Assembly: GCA_021774735.1 (NCBI GenBank)
Contig: JAJFIS010000029.1
Location: 1-64,000 of the forward strand
Length of the DNA: 64,000 bases
Source: Alphaproteobacteria bacterium
Lineage (GTDB): Bacteria > Pseudomonadota > Alphaproteobacteria > Sphingomonadales > Kordiimonadaceae
Direction of reading: 5' to 3'
Under the pieces are notes generated by a model. That model was not told the origin of the DNA. It searched no databases and saw nothing but the letters and a program-made list of their open reading frames with translations. Below, one piece after another: positions 17,625 through 26,482 of the stretch. A program made the position numbers and the translations under genes. Numbering within the stretch: the stretch's first letter is position 1; every line of letters begins with the position of its first letter.

Positions 17625-18074
17625 TTACTGGCTGGGCGCGCGTTTTCTTATCGTTGAATATACTGTGATTTTCCCAGCATTTTCAAAGGTTAATGTAACG
17701 GGAAAACGGGCACCAAGAGCAAGAGGCTGGTGTAGTTTCATTAACATTATATGGTGCCCCCCTGTCTTAAACTCAAAGCGCACACCGGGTTCAAGCGTTA
17801 TGAAATCCACAGCGCGCATCAACACAATATTATTGCTGTGAACTGTGCTGTGCATCTCAGCTATTTCCGCAATGGGAGTATCGATAGCTATGAGCTTATC
17901 TGCGCCCGTCATTTTGTTGGTTAGGGCCAAATATAATACAGCGCTCATGGTGCGGCCACCGGTAGGGCGGGACCAAACATTGGTTATTTCTATGGTGCCA
18001 TTCTCTGGCTCGCCTTGAGAAAAGCTGGGGCTGCTGAAGAGAAGCAATAGGGTTAGTGTGAAGTGTTTAATCAT
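17625..18074 (-). CDS. Periplasmic copper chaperone, PCu(A)C family
   Basis: 149 aa with a signal peptide (MIKHFTLTLLLLFSSPSFSQG). The cupredoxin-like domain carries the copper motif of the family, H-(M)-x10-M-x21-H-x-M, visible as AEMHSTVHSNNIVLMR followed by GGHHIMLMKL. PCuAC proteins deliver Cu(I) to the CuA centre of cytochrome oxidase or to other cuproenzymes in the periplasm. The start ATG overlaps the stop of the proline iminopeptidase gene by four bases (ATGA), so the two are co-translated although functionally unrelated. No SCO or oxidase gene lies nearby. Confidence 0.85.
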   Translation of the reverse strand: MIKHFTLTLLLLFSSPSFSQGEPENGTIEITNVWSRPTGGRTMSAVLYLALTNKMTGADKLIAIDTPIAEIAEMHSTVHSNNIVLMRAVDFITLEPGVRFEFKTGGHHIMLMKLHQPLALGARFPVTLTFENAGKITVYSTIRKRAPSQ

Positions 18075-19039
18075 AAGTCAACCGTATCTGTTGCAAGGAC
18101 AAGCTCGTGGATAATATCAGCCTCAAAAGCTGAATGACCCGCCACGGGCACTAAAGTTAATTGGGCTTTATCAAGTGTTTTTGAAAGTTCCCAAGCCGAG
18201 CCGGGGGGGCATATAGCATCATAGCGCCCTTGAATGATTTGGGTTGGAATATGGGCGACCTTGTCACAATTTTCTAAAATTTGATTGTCAGACTTCAAGA
18301 AGCCACCGTTGACAAAATAATGCGCTTCGATCCGGGCGAAAGCCAGTGCAAAGGGCATGGCTTCAGCTTGGGTATGATGCGTAGGGCTTGGCACAAGGGT
18401 GACACTGTTACCTTCCCATGCGCTCCAATGTTTTGCGGCCTCTATCTGAACGGCTTTGTTGGATGATGTAAGGCGCCTGTAATAAGCACCAATAATATCA
18501 CTGCGCTCATTTGTTGGGATGACAGAGACAAATTTTTCCCAAGCTTCGGGAAAAATCATCTTTGTGCCATGACCATAGAACCAATCTAATTCCTGTTGGC
18601 GCATCAAAAATATACCACGCAAAATCATTGCCTTCACGCGCTCAGGGTGGCTTTGAGCATATAATAGCGAAAGTGTGCTGCCCCAACTGCCGCCGAATAA
18701 AACCCAGCGTTTGACCCCAAGATCAATGCGAATACGTTCCATATCTGCGATCAGATCCCATGTGGTATTAGCCGTCAACGATGCATTGGGGCGGCTTTTC
18801 CCGCAGCCACGTTGGTCAAATAAAATGATATGAAAGCGCTCGGGGTTAAAAAACTGGCGCTGGATGGACGCAGTTCCCCCACCTGGGCCACCATGGACAA
18901 AAACAATGGGATATCCACGGCGATTTCCACTTTGTTCAACATAAATTTCATGGCCGTCTCCCACATCAATATGTCTAGCCGCAAAAGGCTCTATCCTAGG
19001 ATAGAGGCTGCGTTTCAGATGTTGGTTCGAATAGGGCAT
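18071..19039 (-). CDS. pip: Proline iminopeptidase
   Basis: 322 aa alpha/beta hydrolase of the S33 family that removes N-terminal proline from peptides in the cytosol. Visible are the oxyanion motif HGGPGGGT, DQRGCGKSRP, the nucleophile elbow GGSWGST, an acid residue in GRYDAICPP and the catalytic histidine in AGHSAFE. The start is ATG 19039; one codon upstream is a TTG in frame. The gene heads a two-gene transcript with the copper chaperone, overlapping it by four bases. It is divergent from the nucleotidyltransferase gene across a 258-bp gap that contains only a partial palindrome. Confidence 0.93.
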   Translation of the reverse strand: MPYSNQHLKRSLYPRIEPFAARHIDVGDGHEIYVEQSGNRRGYPIVFVHGGPGGGTASIQRQFFNPERFHIILFDQRGCGKSRPNASLTANTTWDLIADMERIRIDLGVKRWVLFGGSWGSTLSLLYAQSHPERVKAMILRGIFLMRQQELDWFYGHGTKMIFPEAWEKFVSVIPTNERSDIIGAYYRRLTSSNKAVQIEAAKHWSAWEGNSVTLVPSPTHHTQAEAMPFALAFARIEAHYFVNGGFLKSDNQILENCDKVAHIPTQIIQGRYDAICPPGSAWELSKTLDKAQLTLVPVAGHSAFEADIIHELVLATDTVDL

Positions 19040-19253
19040 CAATTTCTCATGTTTAAGTAGTGACTGATGACAGGTATGGCATAGTAGAATATGTTTGGCG
19101 GGGGATCAATGAATGTGATTTTTGCTCTAGACACTTCACCAGCGGAAACTCGTTGAAATAGTTCTCTGGAAATGTCCATTGCATGTTATGCTGCTTTTGT
19201 GCATACAGCCGGTGCAAGAAATTGAAGTCATGTGGTTCTGGTCGTAAAATTGG

Positions 19254-19277
19254 TATGCCCTAACTAGGGTAGGCATA
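19254..19277. promoter_or_regulatory. Imperfect palindrome upstream of nucleotidyltransferase gene
   Basis: TATGCC (19254-19259) and GGCATA (19272-19277) form perfect 6-bp arms 12 nt apart, with a further CCCT/AGGG match inside. It ends 20 bp before the start codon of the nucleotidyltransferase, a position suited to an operator or a leader hairpin. No T-run follows. The assignment is tentative. Confidence 0.3.
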
Positions 19278-19297
19278 GTAGGTGTTAGATAAGTGAA

Positions 19298-20128
19298 ATG
19301 GGTCAACCAATGAAGAAATTCTGTGCCGTTATTTTGGCAGGCGATAGGATAGGTGATGGTTTTGCCCGTGAGTTAGGGGTGAAGCGCAAAGTTCTCGCCC
19401 CTCTGGCCGGAAAGCCGATGCTGCTTTATGTTTTGGACGCTATTAGAGCCAGTGATTGTATTGGATCTATTTGGGTTGTCGCTAACCAGATTGATGATTT
19501 GGCGAATGATCCAGCGGTAAAAGCCTATTTGCAAGACAAGCAAGATATATCTATCAAATTTGAGGAGGGCTGTTCGTCCCCAACCCGGTCTGTTGCAAAA
19601 GTTATGGATAAAATCGGGTCTAATTTTCCTATGCTTTTAACCACAGGCGACCACCCTTTGTTGACTGCGGATGTGGTTTCAGAATTTTGTCAAGTGGTCT
19701 CAGCCAGTCAAGAGCATAATGAAATGGATTTTTATGCGGGTCTAGCTACGCGAAGTAAAATATTTGAAGCCTTCCCCGGGGTGAAGCGTACTTTTTATGA
19801 GCTGGAAGGCGAGGGCTATAGCGGCAGTAATATTTTTGCGATGATGACGCCTAATGCCCGCGATGTTGTATTGCAATGGGGCGGTTTGGACAGTAATCGC
19901 AAGAAAGCTTGGCGGATGGTTCTTGGCTTTGGGCCGATGGCTATATTACGCTATTTTTGTGGGCAATTAAGTCTTGAAAGTGCCATTAATGCTATTGCTA
20001 AAACATTAGATGCAAAAGTTGATACGGTTGTGTTGTCTGATGGCAAAGCCTCAATGGATGTTGACCGGATGGACCACTACCATATTGCCCAAGGCTTTCT
20101 GATAGCCCAAGAGGCTGCTCAACATTGA
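19298..20128 (+). CDS. MobA-like nucleotidyltransferase (paralog A)
   Basis: 276 aa with a Rossmann-like NTP transferase fold. The N-terminal AVILAGDRIGDGFARELGVKRKVLAPLAGKPML corresponds to the LAGG-R-K signature of MobA/GlmU-type enzymes, but the usual GGxSxRxG loop is replaced by a longer stretch before the lysine. A metal-binding aspartate is seen in LLTTGDHPLLT. GEGYSGSNIFAM and KKAWRMVLGFGP are shared with the paralog at 20857-21687. It should join a nucleotide to a phosphorylated small molecule, but the substrate is not recognisable. A GTG-start HAD phosphatase gene lies 34 nt downstream on the same strand. A second ATG four codons in is possible. Confidence 0.75.
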   Translation: MGQPMKKFCAVILAGDRIGDGFARELGVKRKVLAPLAGKPMLLYVLDAIRASDCIGSIWVVANQIDDLANDPAVKAYLQDKQDISIKFEEGCSSPTRSVAKVMDKIGSNFPMLLTTGDHPLLTADVVSEFCQVVSASQEHNEMDFYAGLATRSKIFEAFPGVKRTFYELEGEGYSGSNIFAMMTPNARDVVLQWGGLDSNRKKAWRMVLGFGPMAILRYFCGQLSLESAINAIAKTLDAKVDTVVLSDGKASMDVDRMDHYHIAQGFLIAQEAAQH

Positions 20129-20162
20129 AAATAAGAAAAATGCATCGCATTAGGATAAAAAC

Positions 20163-20840
20163 GTGACCGAAAAGCAAACCATTGCTGTTTTCGATATGGA
20201 TAGAACCATAACACGCTCGGGCACATTCTCCCCATTTCTGCTGCATTTTTGCAAATCCCACAAAGTGAAATATATCTATGTTCCTTATATTTTGGCTTCG
20301 ATGGTCGCATATAAGCTGGGCTTCTTTTCTCGCAAAGCCCTGAAGGAGAGAATGCTTAGGGTTTTTCTAGAAGGTAGCGAAAGGCAAGAAATAGATAGGT
20401 TTGCGGCTTCATTTTTGCAGCATTTGTTAGTGCGGGATGGCTTTTGCCCAGGGGCAATAAAGGCGATCGAAAGCCATAAAAATTCAGGGCATAAATTAGT
20501 TATAGCAACCGCCAGCATGACATTCTATGTCAGGGATATTGCAGATTATTTTGGTTTTGACCATATTGTCGCAACAGGGTCAGCTTGGTTAGAGGGCGAT
20601 ATTTTGAGCCGAGAAATAACAGGTGAGAATTGTTACGGTGAGGGTAAGTTAGCTATGGTAAAAGCAGCTTTGCCGGACGTTGATCAGAACCGGAACAGCT
20701 ACCATATTGTTGCTTATTCGGATCATCATACCGATATGCCGCTGTTTAATTGGTCGGATGAAGCCGTTGCGGTAAATTCCAATAGTAAATTACAAAAGAT
20801 GGCGGAAACTCGAGGCTTTCGAATTGAAAATTGGGGCTAA
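20163..20840 (+). CDS. HAD-IB family phosphatase
   Basis: 225 aa read from GTG. It belongs to HAD subfamily IB with phosphoserine phosphatase-like enzymes: motif I FDMDRTITRSGTF (nucleophile Asp and acid Asp), motif II VIATASMTFYV, and motif IV AYSDHHTDMPLF. The cap region between motifs I and II holds a hydrophobic stretch (YIYVPYILASMVAYKLGF) that could be a membrane-associating helix. It lies between two nucleotidyltransferase paralogs, in tandem with the first and convergent with the second. It may dephosphorylate a product or precursor of that pathway; this is inference from position only. Confidence 0.8.
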   Translation: MTEKQTIAVFDMDRTITRSGTFSPFLLHFCKSHKVKYIYVPYILASMVAYKLGFFSRKALKERMLRVFLEGSERQEIDRFAASFLQHLLVRDGFCPGAIKAIESHKNSGHKLVIATASMTFYVRDIADYFGFDHIVATGSAWLEGDILSREITGENCYGEGKLAMVKAALPDVDQNRNSYHIVAYSDHHTDMPLFNWSDEAVAVNSNSKLQKMAETRGFRIENWG

Positions 20841-20856
20841 TGTAACCGTTTGCAGC

Positions 20857-21687
20857 TTATGTAGACGGCGCATTACCTTCGCGCTCGACAAGATGTTGCT
20901 CAATAAAATTAAAGCTCGGTAAATCATCTGCATCAATTGGCGCATCAGCAAAGGGCATTTTTACTGCATGGGCATGAATTTTAAAAACCTTGCTGGCTTG
21001 TCGCGCTAATCCATCAAGTGAAGTTATGCCAAAGCGGTATAGAAAAAATGCCCACAAACCGACCATTGGTATCATTGCCCGGCGTTTCTTTTTATTACCA
21101 AATTGGCCCCCGCCTTTGAAAATTTCTATGGAGTTTAAGGCATGCTCAGATCCAACCGCATAAATATTGCAGTTAGACCATATGCCATCGCGTAATTTAT
21201 GCTGGCCGGTAATTTTTCCGGTACCAGGGTAAGTGCTTTGGACCAAAGAATCTGGTGTCATGCCCCAAGCGGCCTCAGCATCATTTGCATCAATGTCACC
21301 CAGAAAATATTCAATCATTTCAGGTGTGTGGAAACAATTGTCAGCGGTTGTAACCAAATAGGGCATCTTGTCTAGACCGGTGGACTTAACCGCATGCAAA
21401 ATACTTGTGTAAAGATTTTCCTGACTTTTTGTGAAGCTGATAGTGCCCGCATCAACAAGCGATTTAACGCTTGGAATCGCATGTAAAACTGAGGGGCTCT
21501 CAATGGAGATTACGATGCGAGAAATATGTTCACAGGCGCGTAAATTTTCAATCACCCGCTCAATCATGGGGGTTCCGTTAACCTCGACAACGCATTTATG
21601 GCTAACACCGAAATGTTTAGCAATGGGGTTAGTAACCCCAGGGCGTTGTGCGGCTAAAATGATAGCAGTATATTGTTTGCGGTTCAT
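20857..21687 (-). CDS. MobA-like nucleotidyltransferase (paralog B)
   Basis: 276 aa, the same length as the protein at 19298-20128 and visibly related: AIILAAQRPGVTNPIAKHFGVSHKCVVEVNGTPMI parallels the signature of paralog A, YLVTTADNCFHTPEM parallels LLTTGDHPLLTADV, WSNCNIYAV parallels YSGSNIFAM, and KKKRRAMIPMVGLW parallels KKAWRMVLGFGP. It should be a nucleotidyltransferase with different acceptor specificity. It is transcribed toward the HAD gene, with 16 nt between the stops, and is divergent from the ATP-grasp gene across 210 bp. The convergent pairing implies separate regulation. Confidence 0.75.
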   Translation of the reverse strand: MNRKQYTAIILAAQRPGVTNPIAKHFGVSHKCVVEVNGTPMIERVIENLRACEHISRIVISIESPSVLHAIPSVKSLVDAGTISFTKSQENLYTSILHAVKSTGLDKMPYLVTTADNCFHTPEMIEYFLGDIDANDAEAAWGMTPDSLVQSTYPGTGKITGQHKLRDGIWSNCNIYAVGSEHALNSIEIFKGGGQFGNKKKRRAMIPMVGLWAFFLYRFGITSLDGLARQASKVFKIHAHAVKMPFADAPIDADDLPSFNFIEQHLVEREGNAPST

Positions 21688-21850
21688 GTTTTAGGCACTT
21701 AACCCTTAGCTTAGACCTTACTCATTCATGTATTTTTAGACAAAATGAATGTTCCATTCTTTCCTAATACTTGACAGTTGAGAGTGCAAGAATTATCCCG
21801 TTGTATTCTAATATTGGGTCGATAAGTGAAAAACTATCTGCTTGTAGCGT

Positions 21851-21880
21851 TTGATAAAAATAGATTATAAATACTATATA
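21851..21880 (+). promoter_or_regulatory. Candidate sigma-70 promoter for the ATP-grasp gene
   Basis: TTGATA (21851-21856) and TATATA (21875-21880) are separated by 18 nt, just before the ATP-grasp start at 21898. The surrounding DNA is AT-rich, so chance matches are likely. The implied leader would be only about ten bases. Confidence 0.25.
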
Positions 21881-21897
21881 ACAATAAGGTTATGTTG

Positions 21898-22956
21898 ATG
21901 TCCGGGATCGCATTACGACACAAAATTAGAGAAAATGGAGCTCCCCTGCGCTTAAAGGATGAGGACCGGTCACGCTTGAAGCTATTGTTTTTAGCTAAAC
22001 ATGCGCTTGCGGGTGGCGCTTTCGATAAAAGCGATGGATCCCATGCCATATACCATAACGAAATTAAATCTTGCCTTGAGGAATTGAATATAGACCTTCG
22101 GGTCAAGGATAGTTATGAAGCGCTGTTCGAGCGGACCGACGCTAACTATATTTTCACGCTCTTTAATCGCGGAGGGTTTCGCAATAGTGAAATTTTAGCC
22201 TCCTGTCTTAGCGAATATCACGGCCTACCATATTTGGGTGCACCGCCGAGCATGCGGGGTTTTGCCGACGATAAACATCTGACCAAAATTCTCTATAACA
22301 GCTTGAACATTCCAACCCCGGCTTGGCAAATTTACCGCACTTCAGATATCAGCGCCCCTCATCCTAATTTTGAGGCCGAGCGCTATGTGATAAAACCCAA
22401 TAACAGTTCTGCGTCTTGGGGTATTAAACATAGTCAATCGTGGGAAGAGTTGCAGCCGGAAGTGAAGGCGCTTCTGCGAGATAACCATGATGTTATTGTT
22501 GAAGAATATGTGCCAGGCATTGATGTTACGGTGCCCTGTGTGGGGGCTGGGGACCCCTGGCTTTTATATCCCATGAAAAATCCATCGCAAGGCGATTTAA
22601 ACATTGTCACCTATGAGCAAAAGCGGGGCTTTGAGGGTGGGTCTAGCATTGAGCTGTTTAAACGTCATGAACAATTCCCCGAGCTCTATGAGTATACCAA
22701 ACTGACCAATAGTATGATTTGGCCCTATGATTATTCTCGGTTTGATTATCGCATTGAGCCGAGCGGCAAAGTATGGGCACTTGAGTTTAATATGAGCTGC
22801 AACTTGGGCCAAGGGCGGGCTATTATCGAATCCGCCAAGCTGCTTGGTCATAGCCAGAAAGATATTGTGGAATCTGTTCTCGCAAACAGCCTAGAGCGTC
22901 AGCGAGTAATGTTTGAGGCCGTTTGTTCAGGCGAGCATAAACGCTATGAAATGTGA
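21898..22956 (+). CDS. D-Ala-D-Ala ligase-like ATP-grasp enzyme
   Basis: 352 aa from ATG 21898, preferred over ATG 21892 because AAGG lies 8 nt upstream. The ATP-grasp pattern is visible: VIKPNNSSASWGIKH (ATP-binding lysine and loop), DVIVEEYVPGIDVTVPCVG, and the metal-binding end VWALEFNMSCNLGQG. It resembles D-alanine-D-alanine ligase-like proteins but lacks clear Ddl substrate motifs. It would form an amide or similar bond using ATP. Its neighbours are two nucleotidyltransferases and a HAD phosphatase, so a small-molecule or envelope-modification pathway is plausible. The acceptor is unknown. Confidence 0.75.
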   Translation: MSGIALRHKIRENGAPLRLKDEDRSRLKLLFLAKHALAGGAFDKSDGSHAIYHNEIKSCLEELNIDLRVKDSYEALFERTDANYIFTLFNRGGFRNSEILASCLSEYHGLPYLGAPPSMRGFADDKHLTKILYNSLNIPTPAWQIYRTSDISAPHPNFEAERYVIKPNNSSASWGIKHSQSWEELQPEVKALLRDNHDVIVEEYVPGIDVTVPCVGAGDPWLLYPMKNPSQGDLNIVTYEQKRGFEGGSSIELFKRHEQFPELYEYTKLTNSMIWPYDYSRFDYRIEPSGKVWALEFNMSCNLGQGRAIIESAKLLGHSQKDIVESVLANSLERQRVMFEAVCSGEHKRYEM

Positions 22957-22979
22957 GTAATATTTTCGTTGAATGGCCG

Positions 22980-24377
22980 CTACAATAAGCTTGATAAACT
23001 CTTCACTTTATAATTCCCAGAAAATGCTTTTAACGCGTCTTTGATGGCTTTTGGATCACGGGTGTTAGCCACACTGTGCAGGCAGGCATCAAATTTTGCC
23101 CATAGTTGCGCATCGGTCAGGGGTTCAGCATTGCTGCCAACTGGCATATTTGCTTCGGTATTATATATAGTGCCATCTTTGAGGCGCACTTGAATTTGCG
23201 TGTAAAAATCTGATTCTAGTTTTGGAACATATTCTTTGCGGATGCGGGGCAGCATGGCTTGCACCTCGGGCTTTAGAACAGCTTTAGGCGTGAAGTCATC
23301 AAGCGTATTGCTGCCCGTGAGCAGACCAACGGCCAAGCCATATTCAAGGGAAAATTTGGCCTCTAACGGGGTTTTCGGGCGGTCATAGGCCAAATTGTGT
23401 AAATGCCCTGCTGGTGCCCGGATAAAAACCTCTTCAACTTCATCTGCCTCAAACTGATATTCATCGCGTAATTGTAATAAGCCATCTAAAGCTCGATGAA
23501 CACTGCCGCAATTGGGGAAGCGTTTAACTTTCAAGCCAAATTTTTCTACATGCAAAGGCTCGCCAATAGTGTCAGGGCTAAAGGTAACATTTTGGCCATA
23601 TTCTTCCTTGCCGATCATACTTTCGCGTAATTGTTCGACATCAGGGCCGACCATAAGGGTTTGCAAACCTGTTTGGCCATCAAGCGTGGTCTCGCCTGCG
23701 GTTATGCCTGCGCGCGCCAACATCGCCGCCTGAACGCCGCCCGCCGCAGCAAAGCCCGCATGCAGACATTTGGTGTCAGAGCCAAATTGGCTCATGAAAC
23801 CCCCAGCCAAGCTTGTAGATATAGATATGGCATGGGCGGTTTTCTCTGCAGACAGCCCCAAAAGGCGGGCACAGGCTGCAGCAGCGCCGAGCGTGCCGAG
23901 GGTGCCGGTTGCGTGCCAACCGCGGTTGCGGTGAAATGGGTTAACACCTTGACCCACTTCACCGAGAATTTGGAGACCAACGATATAGGCATCTAACAGA
24001 TCATCAGCGCTTTTATCTGTCTCGTCAGCAAGCGCCATAAGGGCTGGGAATATAACCGCTGTTGCATGGGCTTTCGCGGGGTCAAAAATATCATCATAGT
24101 CTAACGCGTGGGCGCTGGTGCCGTTGACCAAGGCAGCCAAAGGTGCTGATAGACACTTAGGGTACCCCGCTACATTTGATTTGCCGTCACCCCACAGGCT
24201 AACCACTGACCAGAGTTTGGAGATCACTTTTTCGTGGGTTCCCGCAATCATGCAAGCTGTAATGTCGATCACGGCATTATGGGCTGTTTTTTTTGCTGCG
24301 GTTGACCAATCACGGGGGTGTTCTGCAGCCCAAATAGCTAACGCGTGAAGAGGATTAGTGGTCGACATTGCCTGCAT
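22980..24377 (-). CDS. MmgE/PrpD family protein
   Basis: 465 aa of the MmgE/PrpD fold, which includes 2-methylcitrate dehydratase, cis-aconitate decarboxylase and iminodisuccinate epimerase. Typical segments are NGTSAHALDYDDIFDPAKAHATAVIFPALMALAD, RGWHATGTLGTLGAAAACARLLGL and FPNCGSVHRALDG. Neither prpB nor prpC is adjacent, so the propionate pathway is not supported and the substrate is open. A GGAA precedes ATG 24377; a second ATG at 24368 is close. It is convergent with the ATP-grasp gene (23-nt gap) and divergent from the lipid transport operon. Confidence 0.85.
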   Translation of the reverse strand: MQAMSTTNPLHALAIWAAEHPRDWSTAAKKTAHNAVIDITACMIAGTHEKVISKLWSVVSLWGDGKSNVAGYPKCLSAPLAALVNGTSAHALDYDDIFDPAKAHATAVIFPALMALADETDKSADDLLDAYIVGLQILGEVGQGVNPFHRNRGWHATGTLGTLGAAAACARLLGLSAEKTAHAISISTSLAGGFMSQFGSDTKCLHAGFAAAGGVQAAMLARAGITAGETTLDGQTGLQTLMVGPDVEQLRESMIGKEEYGQNVTFSPDTIGEPLHVEKFGLKVKRFPNCGSVHRALDGLLQLRDEYQFEADEVEEVFIRAPAGHLHNLAYDRPKTPLEAKFSLEYGLAVGLLTGSNTLDDFTPKAVLKPEVQAMLPRIRKEYVPKLESDFYTQIQVRLKDGTIYNTEANMPVGSNAEPLTDAQLWAKFDACLHSVANTRDPKAIKDALKAFSGNYKVKSLSSLL

Positions 24378-24483
24378 TTCATAGTTCCACGTTTATTTTG
24401 GTTAGATTATAGCCCCATAGTTTGAAAAAACATATGTTAGAAAAATTGCTTTTCCAACCTCTTCTTGCCATGGTTATATCCGC

Positions 24484-25665
24484 GTGGATGTAAATATTAC
24501 AAACGGGGTAGGATTTTTGACACAGTCTTTGGGAGCATCACAGGGAATATTCTTGTCCTTTATCGAAGGCGATGAAGAGACATACCGCCTGGAAGCTCGG
24601 GGCAATTGGGCCATTGAAAATGCTAAGGAAATATTCTCCGCCATCAGTAACCTCGGCACACTTTCTAGAAAAGCATTTATCATTAATTTTTCTGGCCTTG
24701 AAGGATTGGATACGACCGGAGCTGTTCTAGTTCGGCGTCTGACCAAAAACCTTGGTGTTTATGGCCTTGTTATGCGGGAAGGTTTGACACCTAGTCAGGA
24801 AAATCTTTTGGCGCTGGTTGAAAATAAATTTAAGCGGGTGACTGCCGTCGAAGACGAAGAAGCTTGGTACTTTAAAATGCTCGCTGATGTTGGTGTGGCA
24901 ACGGAGACCGTTGTAAGTGGTGTTGGCCGCATTTTAAGCTTCGTTGGTCAGGTTCTGGGCGCTAGCTTACGGGCAATTGTAAACCCATCACGCATTCGTT
25001 GGACGGCCTTGGTCAAACAAATGGAACTGGTTGGTTTAACATCCCTAGGCATTGTTGGCCTGATTAGCTTCTTAATCGGTGGTGTGATTGTCAATCAAGG
25101 GGCTTTGCAGCTTGCAAAGTTTGGCGCTGATATTCTGGTTATTGATATGCTGGGTATTGGGCATTTGCGAGAACTGGGCATTTTATTAACCGCCATCATT
25201 GTTGCTGGGCGCTCGGGCAGCAGTTTCACTGCTCAAATTGGTTCTATGAAATTGAATGAAGAAATTGATGCCATGGTAACGATGGGGATGAACCCCATTG
25301 ATGTGTTGGTGTTACCGCGCTTGTTTGCGCTTGTTCTTTGCTTACCGCTTTTGGCTTTTTATTCTGATATTGTTGGCCTTGCAGGCGGCGCTCTGATGGC
25401 ATGGGTGCAGCTTGATATCGCTCCGACAACATTTGTTTCATATTTACAAACCGCCATTAGTTTTGACCATTATATGGTGGGCATCACCAAAGCGCCTTTT
25501 TTTGCGGCCGTCATTGCCATCAGTGGCTGCTATCAGGGCCTTAACGTTCATGGTAGCGCAGATTCGCTCGGTCTCTGCACCACGAAATCTGTTGTACAAT
25601 CTATTTTTCTCGTGATTGTTTTAGATGCCTTTTTTGCGATATTTTTTACGGCGTTAGACATATGA
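24484..25665 (+). CDS. mlaE: MlaE-type lipid ABC transporter permease with N-terminal STAS domain
   Basis: 393 aa read from GTG. The first 130 or so residues form a STAS-like domain (YRLEARGNWAIENAKEIF, FIINFSGLEGLDTTGAVLVRRL), the role played by the separate protein MlaB in E. coli. The MlaE permease domain follows, with about five helices and the family motif LRELGILLTAIIVAGRSGSSFTAQIGSMKLNEEIDAM. With its ATPase and MCE partner it should move phospholipids between inner membrane and periplasm. The stop overlaps the ATPase start by four bases. It is the first gene of a four-gene operon. Confidence 0.9.
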   Translation: MDVNITNGVGFLTQSLGASQGIFLSFIEGDEETYRLEARGNWAIENAKEIFSAISNLGTLSRKAFIINFSGLEGLDTTGAVLVRRLTKNLGVYGLVMREGLTPSQENLLALVENKFKRVTAVEDEEAWYFKMLADVGVATETVVSGVGRILSFVGQVLGASLRAIVNPSRIRWTALVKQMELVGLTSLGIVGLISFLIGGVIVNQGALQLAKFGADILVIDMLGIGHLRELGILLTAIIVAGRSGSSFTAQIGSMKLNEEIDAMVTMGMNPIDVLVLPRLFALVLCLPLLAFYSDIVGLAGGALMAWVQLDIAPTTFVSYLQTAISFDHYMVGITKAPFFAAVIAISGCYQGLNVHGSADSLGLCTTKSVVQSIFLVIVLDAFFAIFFTALDI

Positions 25666-26468
25666 CCCAAGCAGAGAAGAATATGGATGAAGATATTGCT
25701 ATCCGCTTACGCGGCATTAAAACGGCATTTGGTTCCCATGTTATTCATGACAAATTGGACCTAGATGTTCGCAAGGGCGAGATCATTGGTATTGTTGGTG
25801 GCTCAGGCACTGGTAAAACGGTGTTGCTGCGCACTATCATCGGGTTAAAAAAGGCTGAAACAGGCACTATTTTGCTAAACGGACGTGACCCAAACGCCTT
25901 CAGCGCTGAAGAATCACGCTTGTCCCGGCAAGACTGGGGAGTGTTGTTCCAAGATGGCGCGTTATTCAGCTCGCTTACCGTTGGTCAAAATGTTCAGGTA
26001 CCTATTAAAGAATTTTATGATTTCCCCCAAGAATTGCTTGATGATATTTCTTGCAGTAAAATAAGACTAGCGGGTTTGCCGATGGAATCAGCAAAACAGT
26101 TTCCATCGGATCTTTCAGGCGGCATGCGCAAAAGGGCTTCACTGGCTCGTGCGCTGGCCTTGGATCCGGCAATTTTATTTCTTGACGAACCTACATCAGG
26201 ACTTGACCCCATAACCGCATCAAGGTTTGATGACTTAATCATAGATTTGCGGGATGCGCTTGGGCTGACGGTTTTTCTCGTGACCCATGATTTGGACACT
26301 CTTTATAAGATATGTGACCGAGTTGCAGTACTTGGGGACAAGCGTATTTTGATAAATGCTCCCTTGGCTGAAGTTGAAAAATTTGATCACCCATGGACAC
26401 AGGACTATTTCAATGGGGAAAGGGGCCGCAATGCCTTTAATGTCTCCAAGCTGAACATGAAAATATAG
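25662..26468 (+). CDS. mlaF: MlaF-type ABC transporter ATP-binding protein
   Basis: 268 aa with Walker A GGSGTGKT, Q-loop LFQDGALFSSLTV, signature LSGGMRKRASLARALALDP, Walker B ILFLDEPTSGLDP and switch histidine VTHDLDTLY. The GMRKR form of the signature and the C-terminal tail that caps the partner are typical of MlaF. It powers lipid movement with the MlaE permease. ATG 25662 overlaps the permease stop; a second in-frame ATG at 25683 is possible. The MCE gene follows 14 nt after the stop, so the operon is tight. Confidence 0.92.
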   Translation: MTQAEKNMDEDIAIRLRGIKTAFGSHVIHDKLDLDVRKGEIIGIVGGSGTGKTVLLRTIIGLKKAETGTILLNGRDPNAFSAEESRLSRQDWGVLFQDGALFSSLTVGQNVQVPIKEFYDFPQELLDDISCSKIRLAGLPMESAKQFPSDLSGGMRKRASLARALALDPAILFLDEPTSGLDPITASRFDDLIIDLRDALGLTVFLVTHDLDTLYKICDRVAVLGDKRILINAPLAEVEKFDHPWTQDYFNGERGRNAFNVSKLNMKI

Positions 26469-26482
26469 ATAAGGACCAACCG

